NCBI GenBank assembly: GCA_964404745.1
Contig: CAYOLG010000022.1
Coordinates: 19,612-83,611, forward strand
DNA: 64,000 nucleotides
Source: Pelagisphaera sp964404745
GTDB taxonomy: Bacteria > Verrucomicrobiota > Verrucomicrobiia > Opitutales > Opitutaceae
Reading direction: 5' to 3'
A program made the translations under genes and the position numbers. Shown here piece by piece: positions 52,820 through 61,722 of this stretch (the first letter of the stretch is position 1; every line of letters starts with the position of its first letter). The notes beneath the pieces were generated by a model, which saw nothing but the letters and a program-made list of their open reading frames with translations, did not search any database and was not told the DNA's origin.

Positions 52820-53512
52820 TCAGTATTGCGAGTATTCCGAACCTGCGATCTTAATGCCCGGTGTCATAGTGGCCGACACGCTGGCGCTACGGATATAGCG
52901 GCCTTTAAAATTCTGGGGACGCGCTTTGCCAATCGCTTCGATCAATGCTCGAACGTTTTCGACCAATTGGTCACTAGAGAATGAGCGCTTTCCTACGCCG
53001 ACGCCAAGATTAGCTCCTTTGTCGAGCTTGAATTCAACTCGGCCTGCCATGACTTCCTTGATGGCGTCTTCGATATTTGGCGACACGGTACCCGCTTTCG
53101 GATTTGGCATCAGACCCTTGGGGCCTAATACGCGAGCGATTTTACGCACCTCTTTCATCGCATCAGGGGTGGCCACCGCCACATCGAAATCCATCCATCC
53201 ATCCTGAATTTTCGAGATCATATCCTCCAATCCCGCCTCGGCCGCTCCCGCGCTCTTCGCCGATTCCGGATCTGAAGTGAAAGCCAATACCTTGACTGAT
53301 TTCCCGCTCCCATGAGGAAGCATTACAGTGCCACGTACCATCTCGTCGCCCTTCCGGGGATCCACGAGCAGCTTTATCGAAATTTCGACCGTTTCGTCGA
53401 ACTTCGCTTTTGGCATTTTTCCAAGGACATCGACCGCTTCTTCCACGGTATATTCCTTCCCTAAATCAGCTGCCTCCTGAGCGGCTCGATATCGTTTTGT
53501 CAGTTTTACCAT
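52820..53512 (-). CDS. rplA: Ribosomal protein L1
   Basis: L1-stalk protein. The 230-residue product has KRYRAAQEAADLGKEYTVEEA, KFDETVEISIKLLVDPRKGDEMVRGTVMLPHGSGKSVKVLAF (in pieces), ARVLGPKGLMPNPKAGTVS and SASVSATMTPGIKI. Length is normal. It is 69 bases after rplK. Confidence 0.98.
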   Translation of the reverse strand: MVKLTKRYRAAQEAADLGKEYTVEEAVDVLGKMPKAKFDETVEISIKLLVDPRKGDEMVRGTVMLPHGSGKSVKVLAFTSDPESAKSAGAAEAGLEDMISKIQDGWMDFDVAVATPDAMKEVRKIARVLGPKGLMPNPKAGTVSPNIEDAIKEVMAGRVEFKLDKGANLGVGVGKRSFSSDQLVENVRALIEAIGKARPQNFKGRYIRSASVSATMTPGIKIAGSEYSQY

Positions 53513-53581
53513 TATTTACTCCTTGCAGTGCTAGCGCCTTAACGGCTCCTGCGTTGATCTATATCAAAAATGCTTTTTTGG

Positions 53582-54007
53582 CTAATCGACCACCTCGATA
53601 CCCATCGAGCGAGCCGTACCTTCTATAATCCGCGACGCCATCTCTGGATCGGCCGCGTTTAGATCCTCTTTCTTGGTCTCCACGATCTCGAGAATCTGCT
53701 TCTTGGTCACCTTCCCAACTTTGTCTCGATTAGGCACGCCAGATCCCTTCGCCAATCCGGCAGCCTTCTTCAAGAGGACTGCTGCCGGTGGAGACTTCAG
53801 GATGAAGCTAAATGAGCGGTCTTGATAGACCGAGATGACCACCGGCAGAATCAATCCTGCCTGGTCGCTAGTCTTGGCATTGAACTCCTTGCAGAACCCC
53901 ATTATGTTAATTCCCGCCGCACCGAGAGCGGGACCCACTGGGGGAGCTGGGTTCGCGCCGCCAGCTGGAAGCTGCAGACGAATCGTACCGGTTACTTTCT
54001 TAGCCAT
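53582..54007 (-). CDS. rplK: Ribosomal protein L11
   Basis: Protein of the GTPase-associated region. The 141-residue product has the proline-rich N-terminal domain (LQLPAGGANPAPPVGPALGAAGINIMGFCKEFN in two motifs) and the RNA-binding C-terminal domain (KKAAGLAKGSGVPNRDKVG, ARSMGIEVVD). It starts 9 bases after nusG. Confidence 0.98.
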   Translation of the reverse strand: MAKKVTGTIRLQLPAGGANPAPPVGPALGAAGINIMGFCKEFNAKTSDQAGLILPVVISVYQDRSFSFILKSPPAAVLLKKAAGLAKGSGVPNRDKVGKVTKKQILEIVETKKEDLNAADPEMASRIIEGTARSMGIEVVD

Positions 54008-54016
54008 TTTAAATAC

Positions 54017-54592
54017 CTAGTTTGTAATGCGTTCTACTTGCCAATATTCCAACTCGACCGGTGTGAATCGCCCGAAGATGGAAACTGAAACCTTGAGTTT
54101 GCCCTTTTCCGGATCGATCTCGTCGATCCTTCCATTAAGATTCAAGAACGGGCCATCCGTAATTTTAACTTCCTCGCCAACTTCGTACTGGATCTTTGGT
54201 GTCTCTTTCCCTGAAGCAGCTTCAATTTGACTTAAAATCGTGTCTATTTCCGACTTCTTCAAAGGTGCCGGCCTATCTCCACCAACGAAATTGATAACGC
54301 CCGCTGTCTCCCTGACGAAGTACCAAGGCTTGTTCATCAACTTGCCGTCGCTGTCATACAAACGCATGCGTACAAAGACGTAGCCCGGATAAAACTTGCG
54401 AGTGATCTGCGTCTTTTTCCCATTCTTAACCTCAACCACGTTCTCCGTTGGGACGAGAACTTCAAATACGTAGTCCTCCATTTCTTCCTCGACAACGAAT
54501 TTATCCAGGTAGCGTTTTACTTTCCCTTCCTGATTAGAAAGGGTCTGGATAACGTACCATTCACCTTGGGACTTTGCGCTTGTTTCAGTCAT
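54017..54592 (-). CDS. nusG: Transcription antitermination factor NusG
   Basis: NusG binds RNA polymerase and links it to Rho or the leading ribosome. The 191-residue product has the NGN domain (GEWYVIQTLSNQEGKVKRYL, RKFYPGYVFVRMRLYDS, WYFVRETAGVINFVGG) and a C-terminal KOW domain (VGEEVKITDGPFLNLNGRIDEIDPEKGKLKV in pieces, SIFGRFTPVELEYWQVE). It overlaps neither neighbour; secE ends 12 bases upstream. Confidence 0.97.
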   Translation of the reverse strand: MTETSAKSQGEWYVIQTLSNQEGKVKRYLDKFVVEEEMEDYVFEVLVPTENVVEVKNGKKTQITRKFYPGYVFVRMRLYDSDGKLMNKPWYFVRETAGVINFVGGDRPAPLKKSEIDTILSQIEAASGKETPKIQYEVGEEVKITDGPFLNLNGRIDEIDPEKGKLKVSVSIFGRFTPVELEYWQVERITN

Positions 54593-54603
54593 CAGTTTAG
54601 GAA

Positions 54604-54807
54604 CTACCGCATCCAGCCGGTGAAAAGGTTAACGACATTGGCGAGAGAAAAATCCGCGACCGCAATGAAAACGCCCATGATGGCAATGGATACAAGAACC
54701 ACAATGGTGGAATCGCGAAGCTCCGTCAGCGTGGGCCAAGTCGCTTTCTTCAGCTCCGTAACGGTTTCGTTGACGAATATTCGGATTGTGCTGAAAGGAT
54801 TTTTCAT
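54604..54807 (-). CDS. secE: Protein translocase subunit SecE
   Basis: SecE is the essential clamp of the SecYEG channel. The 67-residue protein is the single-helix type: an amphipathic segment FVNETVTELKKATWPTLTEL, carrying the conserved W-P, and one membrane helix (about 35-54, VVLVSIAIMGVFIAVADFSL). The ATG at 54807 is chosen; the longer frame overlaps the tRNA-Trp gene. Order tRNA-Trp, secE, nusG, rplK is common in bacteria. Confidence 0.95.
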   Translation of the reverse strand: MKNPFSTIRIFVNETVTELKKATWPTLTELRDSTIVVLVSIAIMGVFIAVADFSLANVVNLFTGWMR

Positions 54808-54828
54808 TGATGCGCGGGGCACTTTGCT

Positions 54829-54904
54829 TGGCAGGGCAGGAGGGACTCGAACCCCCAACCAATGGTTTTGGAGACCACTACTCTACCAATTGAGCTACTA
54901 CCCT
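54829..54904 (-). tRNA. trnW: tRNA-Trp(CCA)
   Basis: A 76-base cloverleaf on the minus strand with a 7-bp acceptor stem (AGGGTAG/CTGCCCT), D arm, anticodon arm GTGGT-CTCCAAA-ACCAT with anticodon CCA, and T arm with TTCGAGT. The 3' CCA is encoded. It lies between tuf and secE, 21 bases before the secE start. Confidence 0.96.
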
Positions 54905-54921
54905 AATTAAACCGGAAATTT

Positions 54922-54963
54922 GAAAAACAGAATTGCCGAAACCCTGCTAAGGGGTTCCGGCAA
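54922..54963 (-). terminator. Terminator after tuf
   Basis: On the minus strand a 12-bp stem (TTGCCGGAACCC with GGGTTTCGGCAA, one G-U pair; 54952-54963 and 54933-54944) with a 7-base loop is followed by TTCTGTTTTTC. It sits between tuf and tRNA-Trp, so it would limit readthrough from tuf into secE-rpoC. Confidence 0.8.
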
Positions 54964-54988
54964 AGAAAATAGACTGTCAGGAATCCGC

Positions 54989-56179
54989 CTACTCGACTAT
55001 GTCAGTAATACGGCCCGCTCCGATGGTACGGCCCCCTTCGCGAATCGCAAAACGTTGACCTCTTTCCATCGCGATTGGTTTCGTTAACGACACTTCAATT
55101 GAAATATTGTCGCCTGGCATCACCATTTCAACGCCGTCAGGAAGTTCGCAAACTCCTGTCACATCCGTGGTGCGGAAATAGAACTGAGGGCGGTACCCAT
55201 TGAAAAAAGGCGTGTGACGTCCACCTTCGTCCTTCGAAAGAACGTAGATTTCGGCTTTGCCTTTCTTGTGCGGAGTGATGGAGCCCGGGGCCGCCAAAAC
55301 TTGGCCGCGCTCGATCTGGTCCTTTTCCACACCGCGAAGCAGAATACCCACGTTATCTCCCGCCTGCCCTTGGTCGAGCATCTTGCGGAACATCTCAACA
55401 CCGGTAACAACCGACTTTGCTGTGTCCTTGAGTCCAACGATTTCAACTTCGTTGCCAACCTTAATAATGCCACGCTCGATACGGCCTGTTGCAACTGTAC
55501 CACGACCGGTGATCGAGAAAACGTCTTCGACCGACATCAAGAAAGGCTTGTCGATTTCACGCTCGGGCTCAGGGATGTCCGCGTCGATCGCGTCCATCAA
55601 AGCTTGGATGTGAGCCTTACCTTCGTCGGTGCCCTCGAGGGCCTGCATGGCGGAACCGCGAATAATCGTGGCGTCATCGCCAGGGAACTCGTACTTGTCT
55701 AGAAGTTCGCGAACTTCCATTTCGACAAGCTCCAAAAGCTCCTCGTCATCGATCAAATCGCATTTGTTGAGGAAGACCACAATCTTAGGCACTCCAACCT
55801 GACGAGCCAAGAGGATGTGCTCGCGCGTCTGAGGCATTGGGCCATCCGCTGCGCTAACAACCAGAATTGCTCCATCCATTTGAGCCGCTCCGGTGATCAT
55901 ATTCTTAACGAAATCGGCGTGGCCCGGGCAATCTACGTGAGCGTAGTGACGGTTATCCGACTCGTACTCCACGTGGGCGACCGAGATTGTAACGATCTTC
56001 GACTCGTCACGCACCGTACCACCCTTGGCGATGTCCGAGTAGCTTTTAAGCTCTGCCAAGCCTTTGCCTGCTTGCACTGCCAAGATCGCGGTAGTCAGCG
56101 TCGTTTTACCGTGGTCAACGTGTCCAATCGTGCCCACATTGACGTGCGGTTTTGTTCTTTCGAAGGTTCCTTTAGCCAT
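54989..56179 (-). CDS. tuf: Elongation factor Tu
   Basis: EF-Tu delivers aminoacyl-tRNA to the ribosome. The 396-residue protein has GTIGHVDHGKTTLT (G1, 17-30), the switch I region GGTVRDESKIVTISVAHVEYES, DCPGHADFVKNMITGAAQMDGAI, NKCDLIDDEELLELVEMEVRELLD and domains II-III ending GAGRITDIVE. The switch I GITI consensus is altered to SKIVTIS, a modest oddity. It is flanked by tRNA-Thr and tRNA-Trp. Confidence 0.98.
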   Translation of the reverse strand: MAKGTFERTKPHVNVGTIGHVDHGKTTLTTAILAVQAGKGLAELKSYSDIAKGGTVRDESKIVTISVAHVEYESDNRHYAHVDCPGHADFVKNMITGAAQMDGAILVVSAADGPMPQTREHILLARQVGVPKIVVFLNKCDLIDDEELLELVEMEVRELLDKYEFPGDDATIIRGSAMQALEGTDEGKAHIQALMDAIDADIPEPEREIDKPFLMSVEDVFSITGRGTVATGRIERGIIKVGNEVEIVGLKDTAKSVVTGVEMFRKMLDQGQAGDNVGILLRGVEKDQIERGQVLAAPGSITPHKKGKAEIYVLSKDEGGRHTPFFNGYRPQFYFRTTDVTGVCELPDGVEMVMPGDNISIEVSLTKPIAMERGQRFAIREGGRTIGAGRITDIVE

Positions 56180-56258
56180 TTTTGGTTGTTAGTTTATTGA
56201 TTTTAAATGAAATTATTCCGTTGATCCGACATCCCCAATTAGAGGGCCTTATCTCTAG

Positions 56259-56334
<76 letters not shown>

Positions 56335-56369
56335 CTCTAAAGTGGTGTGTGTCGAAAAAAAGAAGCCAG

Positions 56370-56398
56370 ACGATGTCCAAGCCAAATTTGCCCGTCAA
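56370..56398 (-). promoter_or_regulatory. Candidate promoter of the tRNA-Thr/tuf operon
   Basis: On the minus strand TTGACG (-35 box, 56393-56398) is followed after 17 bases by CATCGT (weak -10, 56370-56375), about 35 bases before tRNA-Thr. An AT-rich stretch directly upstream (56400-56421) resembles an UP element. The -10 matches the consensus at only 3 of 6 positions. Confidence 0.4.
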
Positions 56399-56399
56399 C

Positions 56400-56421
56400 T
56401 GAAATTTCAATAAAAATTTCA
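56400..56421. repeat. AT-rich palindrome
   Basis: A perfect 8-bp inverted repeat TGAAATTT-6-AAATTTCA (TGAAATTTCA ... TGAAATTT on either strand). It sits 8 bases after the stop of the gene ending at 56429 and immediately upstream of the candidate tuf promoter, so it could be a weak terminator, an UP element, or both. Confidence 0.5.
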
Positions 56422-56428
56422 CCCTTGA

Positions 56429-57181
56429 TTAACGGGATATCTGGACTGCGTAAAACCCGTCCGACAGCTCCCCTTGCGGAATCAAAACAGTCTCCACCAG
56501 ATGCCTGAGACGGCTATCCGCTTCCGTGCTCCCCGATCCGTTTTCAGTAATCGGCAAACCTACCTGGAAGGAATCAACGATCTGAACTAAAAAAGCAGCC
56601 GATCCCCAATCTCCAGGAAGTTGCCGAATTTCAAGGGCCAATTCACTCTCATACTGCCGGTCCACGACCGTCGCCCCGTCATTCAAGCGGATAATCTTGA
56701 GCTCAAAGCTTTCATCTTCGACGAATTGCACATTCAATACCCGTCGACCAAAGCCCTTAGCCCGATCCATAGGAAAATCCAAGAACACCTCCTCTGCGCT
56801 ATCCGCTGGTCGCCACGAATTCCCGAAAGCCGAAATAAAGTCGCCTTTCTCGTTCCCATAATTGGGGACATAGTCGATGAACGGATCCCTGTCATCTCCA
56901 ACAAAAGCTTCAATTCGGTCGAAACGGCCATCGAAATTAGCCATGTTCCACTGCGTCGGCTGAACCAATGGCTTGGGATCGAACAATTCGAGTTGCTGCT
57001 GCATGACCGCTGAAAGTTCGACTTGATCTTTCCCGAGGTAGCGGAAGGTGGCTTCCTCCGTCCGAACGGCCGAACCACGAGACGGCGGCTTTGCAACTAG
57101 GACCAGGGCCCAATAGATGGCCAAGTGGACAATCGCCCCGATGCCGATACCCAAAACCCATCTGGACGCCGATCGACTCAT
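56429..57181 (-). CDS. Membrane-anchored protein of Exb operon, unknown
   Basis: This 250-residue protein has one N-terminal membrane anchor (about 8-30, VLGIGIGAIVHLAIYWALVLVA) and a periplasmic remainder. It occupies the place of TonB or TolA after exbB and exbD, with a 4-base overlap with exbD. Unlike TonB it has no proline-rich linker and I see no YP motif or TonB C-terminal fold. Segments such as FPMDRAKGFGRRVLNVQFVEDESFELKIIRLNDGA (in pieces) and a C-terminal GELSDGFYAVQISR look beta-rich. Function is unknown; an energy transducer is a guess from context. Confidence 0.7.
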   Translation of the reverse strand: MSRSASRWVLGIGIGAIVHLAIYWALVLVAKPPSRGSAVRTEEATFRYLGKDQVELSAVMQQQLELFDPKPLVQPTQWNMANFDGRFDRIEAFVGDDRDPFIDYVPNYGNEKGDFISAFGNSWRPADSAEEVFLDFPMDRAKGFGRRVLNVQFVEDESFELKIIRLNDGATVVDRQYESELALEIRQLPGDWGSAAFLVQIVDSFQVGLPITENGSGSTEADSRLRHLVETVLIPQGELSDGFYAVQISR

Positions 57182-57642
57182 TCTTCGACTGCCGCGTCCA
57201 GCGCGTTCACTTCCACAGGACGATCTTCAGTCGCCCATTGAATGCTTCGATAGCCCGCTGCCTCCGCAATTTCGAAAATCGATGTAATAGTCTGAGCCGA
57301 TACCATTGCATCAATTCGAATCAGCAAAGTCACTTCCTCAGAGACCTGGCCCCTCAAGCGGAGCATCTTCTCCAAGGTCTCTAGTTTCAGCAATCTATCT
57401 TCAAAGTAGATCTGCTCCTCACCGCCCACTTCATCGACCGACATCACCTGCAGCCTCTGGGCAACCGGCACCTGCACATGATTCGATTGCGGCAATTCGA
57501 TGTTAATGCCCGGGGCAATGACGAAACTCGACCCATACAAGGAGGCGAACAAACCGATAACGCAGATATCCACGAACGGCCAAAACCCCAACTTTGCGGC
57601 CCTCGGCGCTTCCCTATCAAGATTGAGTATCGACAACTTCAT
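57178..57642 (-). CDS. Biopolymer transporter ExbD/TolR
   Basis: Component of the proton-driven ExbBD/TolQR motor. The 154-residue protein has a single membrane helix near 20-42 with the conserved aspartate in PFVDICVIGLFASL (D26), then a periplasmic domain including INIELPQSN and LLIRIDAMVSAQTITSIFEIAEAAG. It overlaps exbB by 26 bases and the next gene by 4, so the three are coupled. Confidence 0.88.
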   Translation of the reverse strand: MKLSILNLDREAPRAAKLGFWPFVDICVIGLFASLYGSSFVIAPGINIELPQSNHVQVPVAQRLQVMSVDEVGGEEQIYFEDRLLKLETLEKMLRLRGQVSEEVTLLIRIDAMVSAQTITSIFEIAEAAGYRSIQWATEDRPVEVNALDAAVEE

Positions 57643-58318
57643 CGGGGAGGGCCTCCTGGATCGCCGAAGATCCGGATTTTACTCGGGCGAGTGCCAGAAG
57701 CAATTCGCTCCCAAGCCATTCCATTTCATGGATTGCGACCTGAACTCTGCTGACAAGGAAGTGATGCCCCAATAAGCAAACGGCCCCCAAAGCTAAACCG
57801 GTTGCCGTCGTAATAAGGGCCTGCCACATGCTACCAGAAAGAAATCCTGCATTGAGATAAACACCTTGCTGCTCGTACTGGGAAAACGCGTCGATGAGCC
57901 CAATTACCGTTCCCAAAAGCCCAAAGATTGGCGCTGTTTGAGCAATCGCGCTAAGGGCGCCCACCCGCCTTTTGATGGGACCTAATTCCACAATCGCCGC
58001 TTCTCGCACGGATTCACGGATTTCTTCATCATTCTTGCGAAAAGCCATCAAACCGGCTTTGACCATAGCCGCAGCGGGCCCTGGAGTTTCCTGACACACT
58101 GTCAGCGCCTCGATCAATCGGCCTTTTTCCAGCGAATTTTCGATTCCAGAGAGAAACTCGCGCGAGCGTATCTGGTTTCGATGCAAAAATAAAACTCTCT
58201 CTACGAATATCGCCAACGCCGCCAGGCTCATCAAGAACATGGGCCACATGATAATGCCCCCTTGCTGAAACTTGTCGAACAGCTCGATGTGTATCGCGTC
58301 TATGGATGCAGCTATCAT
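57617..58318 (-). CDS. MotA/TolQ/ExbB proton channel protein
   Basis: Proton-channel partner of ExbD, 233 residues with three membrane helices: about 22-42 (GIIMWPMFLMSLAALAIFVERVLF), 115-140 (ALSAIAQTAPIFGLLGTVIGLIDAF) and 160-185 (ALITTATGLALGAVCLLGHHFLVS). GLLGTVIG and TTATGLALG are the family signature motifs. It follows the TPR gene by 10 bases. Confidence 0.92.
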   Translation of the reverse strand: MIAASIDAIHIELFDKFQQGGIIMWPMFLMSLAALAIFVERVLFLHRNQIRSREFLSGIENSLEKGRLIEALTVCQETPGPAAAMVKAGLMAFRKNDEEIRESVREAAIVELGPIKRRVGALSAIAQTAPIFGLLGTVIGLIDAFSQYEQQGVYLNAGFLSGSMWQALITTATGLALGAVCLLGHHFLVSRVQVAIHEMEWLGSELLLALARVKSGSSAIQEALPDEVVDTQS

Positions 58319-58328
58319 AGGGTTCTAT

Positions 58329-60995
58329 CTACGGGCTGGCAGCGAAAGGAGCTCTCCCTCGCAGTTGATCGATGCGGGCTCGAGCCAATTCCGAACCGAG
58401 TAATCCCAGTTCCTCTATCTTTTCATAAAATTCGATCGCCATATCCAAATTCGATTCGCGTTGGAAAATTTCGGCGAGCTCAAAAAGCGAGCGCGAAAGC
58501 CAGTATCTGCCTTGCTTACCCCAATCTTCCATCCGCGATTCCTTTTCAACAAATAGATTATAAAGGTTCCAGAATGCCGCTTTAGCTTTGACCGGTTCAC
58601 CCTGATTTTCCCAAGCGATACCGATCTTGAAGCCAGCCTCGACACGCAGTTCAACAGGGGCATTCGGCAAGTCCATCAACAACTCCAATCTGGAAATTCC
58701 AGCTTCGAATTTACTAGGGTCCTCGCTTGCCCGGGCTATCAACGTATCCGCCAACGAAATCTGAGCCCAATACCGATCCGGCCTTTCGCGGTACGTGTTT
58801 TCCAGGTTTTCGTATACAAGCTCGGCAGCTTCGAACTCGTTTAGCTTGCGAGCCAAATTCCCTTGTTTAAGCCGCGCATAATAAACCAAATCCGAATCTG
58901 GGTAATCCGATGCAATCCGGTCGAGCATCTCGATCGCCTGGCTCAAATATTCGCCTTGCCCGCGTTTTTCCGCATTCAAAGCGATCTCGTAGAGAGCGAG
59001 CGGGGCGTAGCGGCTATCCGGCGAATTTTCCACGAGATCGTTGAGCAACTGGGATGACTCTACTACAAGGTCTTGATCGGAAAGATGGCGGGCCTCCACT
59101 AGATAGGATCGCTCTGCCGACTCAGACCCAGGAAATTCGCTCCGAACACTTGTCAGTATGCCCAAGCCCTCATCGATCTCGCCCTGCCGCAACAAAGATT
59201 CCGCCAAGGTCAATTTCGCATCTGACTCGACCTGTTCGACAAATTCGGAAGGACCGATCTCTTCCAACACGGACATAAGCCGATCCACCCATACCTGAGT
59301 TTCTCCGTAGAGCCCCGACTCGAATGACAATTTCGAGCCTAGCCAAAGCATCCGCATTTGCAGACTCTGATTCAGACCCTCAATTCCAACAAAGCTATTG
59401 ATGCGCTCATAAGCCTCGATCGATTCCCTCAGCTGGCGCATCCGCTTAATCAACATCCACTCAGCCTGCCAAATCTTGACTATAGTCGAACTCCTAGTCA
59501 GTTCCGGATCGTCAAGAGCCCGTTTGGCATCGTCGAGTTCGTTCGCATTGAGATGAGAGAGAACGAGTTGGAAAAAAACCTGGCTGGATTCATCCGTTTC
59601 TAAATCCCCCCCGAGAGCCAATTCATAGGCGTCGGCGGCATCCGAGAAATCCCCAGGATTGCTCGCTTGCTCTCCCGCCCGAAAATAGCAATCCGCGATC
59701 AAAACATTCAGACGGCTCTCTTCAGCCAGACTCGCGTATTCCGAACGGAACTGGGTCAGATAGCTAGCCGCCGTCCGAAATCGGTTGCGCTGCCAAGCCG
59801 ACGCCGCCAGCAAGGCCAATGCTCCTCTTTTATATTCTGATTCTGGATGCTCTCTCAGCAGTCTTTCGCCGTCGTCGTCAACGGCGATAAAACCATCTAG
59901 CGATTCTTCTCGCACAGCTTTGTAGAATTGGCTGACAGCGCGATAGTAAAGCGCTTCCGCCGCTAACGCGTGAACCGGCTCCAAACTAAGTATTTCGTCC
60001 AGTGTATCCAGAAAATACTGATCCATATCAGAATCGCTCCCCAGCCCGCTAGTAGCGATTTGCTGAAGCGCCACCCTCTGCAACTCGCGGTTCGAACCGC
60101 GAACAACCAACGACCTCGCCGCTTCCCGTCCCTCATTCGACTTCAAACCTGCTACAACGACCTGCAGCAAACGTATCTGATCCCCGATAGACGCATATTC
60201 ATCAGGCAACTCACTCAAAGCGGTATCCAATATATTGATCGCTTCGCCTCGCTCTCCCCTTCCGTTTTCCACGACAGCCAGCAATTGAGCATACCTGAAT
60301 CCGCTCTCGGATCCGCGAAACGCCTCGTAGTTTTCTTTCAGCTCTTCGGTTGAGAGCGTTTCTTCAGGATTTTCAAGTTCATGGACGAAGGTCAGGAGGG
60401 CGATGCGGCCATATAATTCCGGCGACACGTCTTCTGCTTGAGATCGGGCTGACTGGAATTCAATTCGAGCGCTCTCGAAATCACCAGAAGCAGCATCTAG
60501 CCAGCCGCGCAAAAAGGCTAGCCAAACGCGTTCGCCAGAATCCAATTCCGACGAATCAATGGATTCGATTGCTTGACCAGTTTTCTGAGTCGAGTTCCCA
60601 GCAAAAGCGATGATCGCTTTTCTCAATGCGATCGTACTGGCATCGACGCCATAGGATTCCAGACTCTCTAAAAAACGGGAGGCATCTCCAATTCGCCCGC
60701 CACCAAGGTGAGCGTCGATTCGAGTCACCGCTAACTGGGCTCGCGTTTCATCGTCGACTGATTGATCCCTAGCCAATATGTCGCCCGCAATCTCCGAGGC
60801 CGTTTCATAAAGACCCGACTCCAAGGCTCTTCTAGCGGTGGCTGCCAACCACCGATCCTCATGGCGAATAGAAAAGCTAGCGGATTCCGTTTCGCTTAAG
60901 GGAACAGGGACCTCTTGGCCCATTGCTCCAAAGTATGCGATCATACCAGCGCTGAACGCGACTAATAATCTTGAAGCTCGTTTTCGAACGACCAT
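58329..60995 (-). CDS. Large secreted TPR-repeat protein
   Basis: This 888-residue protein has an N-terminal signal peptide (ASRLLVAFSAGMIAYFGAMG, cleavage near QEV) and many helical pairs of TPR type along its length, e.g. LAATARRALESGLYETASEIAG, FSDAADAYELALGGDLE, AESLLRQGEIDEGLGIL, YYARLKQGNLARKLNEFEAAELVYENL and LAEIFQRESNLDMAIEFYEKIEEL. It is probably periplasmic. As first gene of the exbB-exbD unit it may scaffold the motor, like YbgF/CpoB with Tol. The start is the ATG at 60995 rather than the preceding GTG. Confidence 0.8.
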   Translation of the reverse strand: MVVRKRASRLLVAFSAGMIAYFGAMGQEVPVPLSETESASFSIRHEDRWLAATARRALESGLYETASEIAGDILARDQSVDDETRAQLAVTRIDAHLGGGRIGDASRFLESLESYGVDASTIALRKAIIAFAGNSTQKTGQAIESIDSSELDSGERVWLAFLRGWLDAASGDFESARIEFQSARSQAEDVSPELYGRIALLTFVHELENPEETLSTEELKENYEAFRGSESGFRYAQLLAVVENGRGERGEAINILDTALSELPDEYASIGDQIRLLQVVVAGLKSNEGREAARSLVVRGSNRELQRVALQQIATSGLGSDSDMDQYFLDTLDEILSLEPVHALAAEALYYRAVSQFYKAVREESLDGFIAVDDDGERLLREHPESEYKRGALALLAASAWQRNRFRTAASYLTQFRSEYASLAEESRLNVLIADCYFRAGEQASNPGDFSDAADAYELALGGDLETDESSQVFFQLVLSHLNANELDDAKRALDDPELTRSSTIVKIWQAEWMLIKRMRQLRESIEAYERINSFVGIEGLNQSLQMRMLWLGSKLSFESGLYGETQVWVDRLMSVLEEIGPSEFVEQVESDAKLTLAESLLRQGEIDEGLGILTSVRSEFPGSESAERSYLVEARHLSDQDLVVESSQLLNDLVENSPDSRYAPLALYEIALNAEKRGQGEYLSQAIEMLDRIASDYPDSDLVYYARLKQGNLARKLNEFEAAELVYENLENTYRERPDRYWAQISLADTLIARASEDPSKFEAGISRLELLMDLPNAPVELRVEAGFKIGIAWENQGEPVKAKAAFWNLYNLFVEKESRMEDWGKQGRYWLSRSLFELAEIFQRESNLDMAIEFYEKIEELGLLGSELARARIDQLRGRAPFAASP

Positions 60996-61073
60996 CACTA
61001 ATTCAGATTCGAAAAACCAAAATAGGTTCGAATTCCATTCCCGCTCATTTAAGCAATTATGTCGGGGAAGAGG

Positions 61074-61445
61074 CTAAATATGTCGAGAATCCGCCTCGTC
61101 CTTCTTGTCATAGCCAGAATCCTGACGCTGGTGGTTTACCTTGTTTTTGGCTATGTATGCGTCGAAAACGTCATCAGCTGTCATCCCTAAAGTCTGGGCC
61201 AGCGATACGAGAAAATGGAATAGGTCGACCACTTCGACTTTGGCGTTCTGCTCATCGAACTTTTGATATTTTGCCCACCATTTCCAAGGAACGGAATCCG
61301 TTAGCTCAGCCAACTCCTGCTGCATTGCTCGGGTATAATTCAGAATCCATCTCGTCTTTTCTTCTTGATCGATGTTCTTCAGGTCCACGCCAATGCGGAA
61401 ATTTAGCTCCTCCTGCATTTCAAATATCTGGGTCAACTTGTCCAT
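61074..61445 (-). CDS. dUTPase-like / MazG-superfamily protein
   Basis: This 123-residue all-alpha protein resembles the dimeric dUTPase family: the helix with EMQEELNFRIGVDL, the metal-binding TRAMQQELAELTDSVPWKWW (E-x2-E type), and EVVDLFHFLVSLAQTLGMTADDV (E-x2-D). It would hydrolyse dUTP or a related nucleotide. The tail (NKVNHQRQDSGYDKKDEA) fits family members. An ATG at 61445 starts at the domain; a longer frame is rejected. It precedes the TPR gene by 78 bases. Confidence 0.8.
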   Translation of the reverse strand: MDKLTQIFEMQEELNFRIGVDLKNIDQEEKTRWILNYTRAMQQELAELTDSVPWKWWAKYQKFDEQNAKVEVVDLFHFLVSLAQTLGMTADDVFDAYIAKNKVNHQRQDSGYDKKDEADSRHI

Positions 61446-61722
61446 AGAACGAGAGCTACTGTTCAATCGACCTTCAGGCAAGTTAATAGCCTTTATGCAC
61501 AGCCTCAGCTAACTCGCTGGAATGAGCCGGGCCTGACGCCTCTTTTCGATTTTGGACCATCAGGCCCCGTTTAATGGTTGTATTTTGCTCCATTATTGTA
61601 AATTAGCCCCCTTTCGCAGTCGCATAGAAATGCCCCCTAAAGAGGTCGGGCTCGGCTGCAGAACGATAAAAACACTAGAGGCGTCGAGGTAGACATTCCG
61701 GCGCCCAAAAACAGAACAACAC

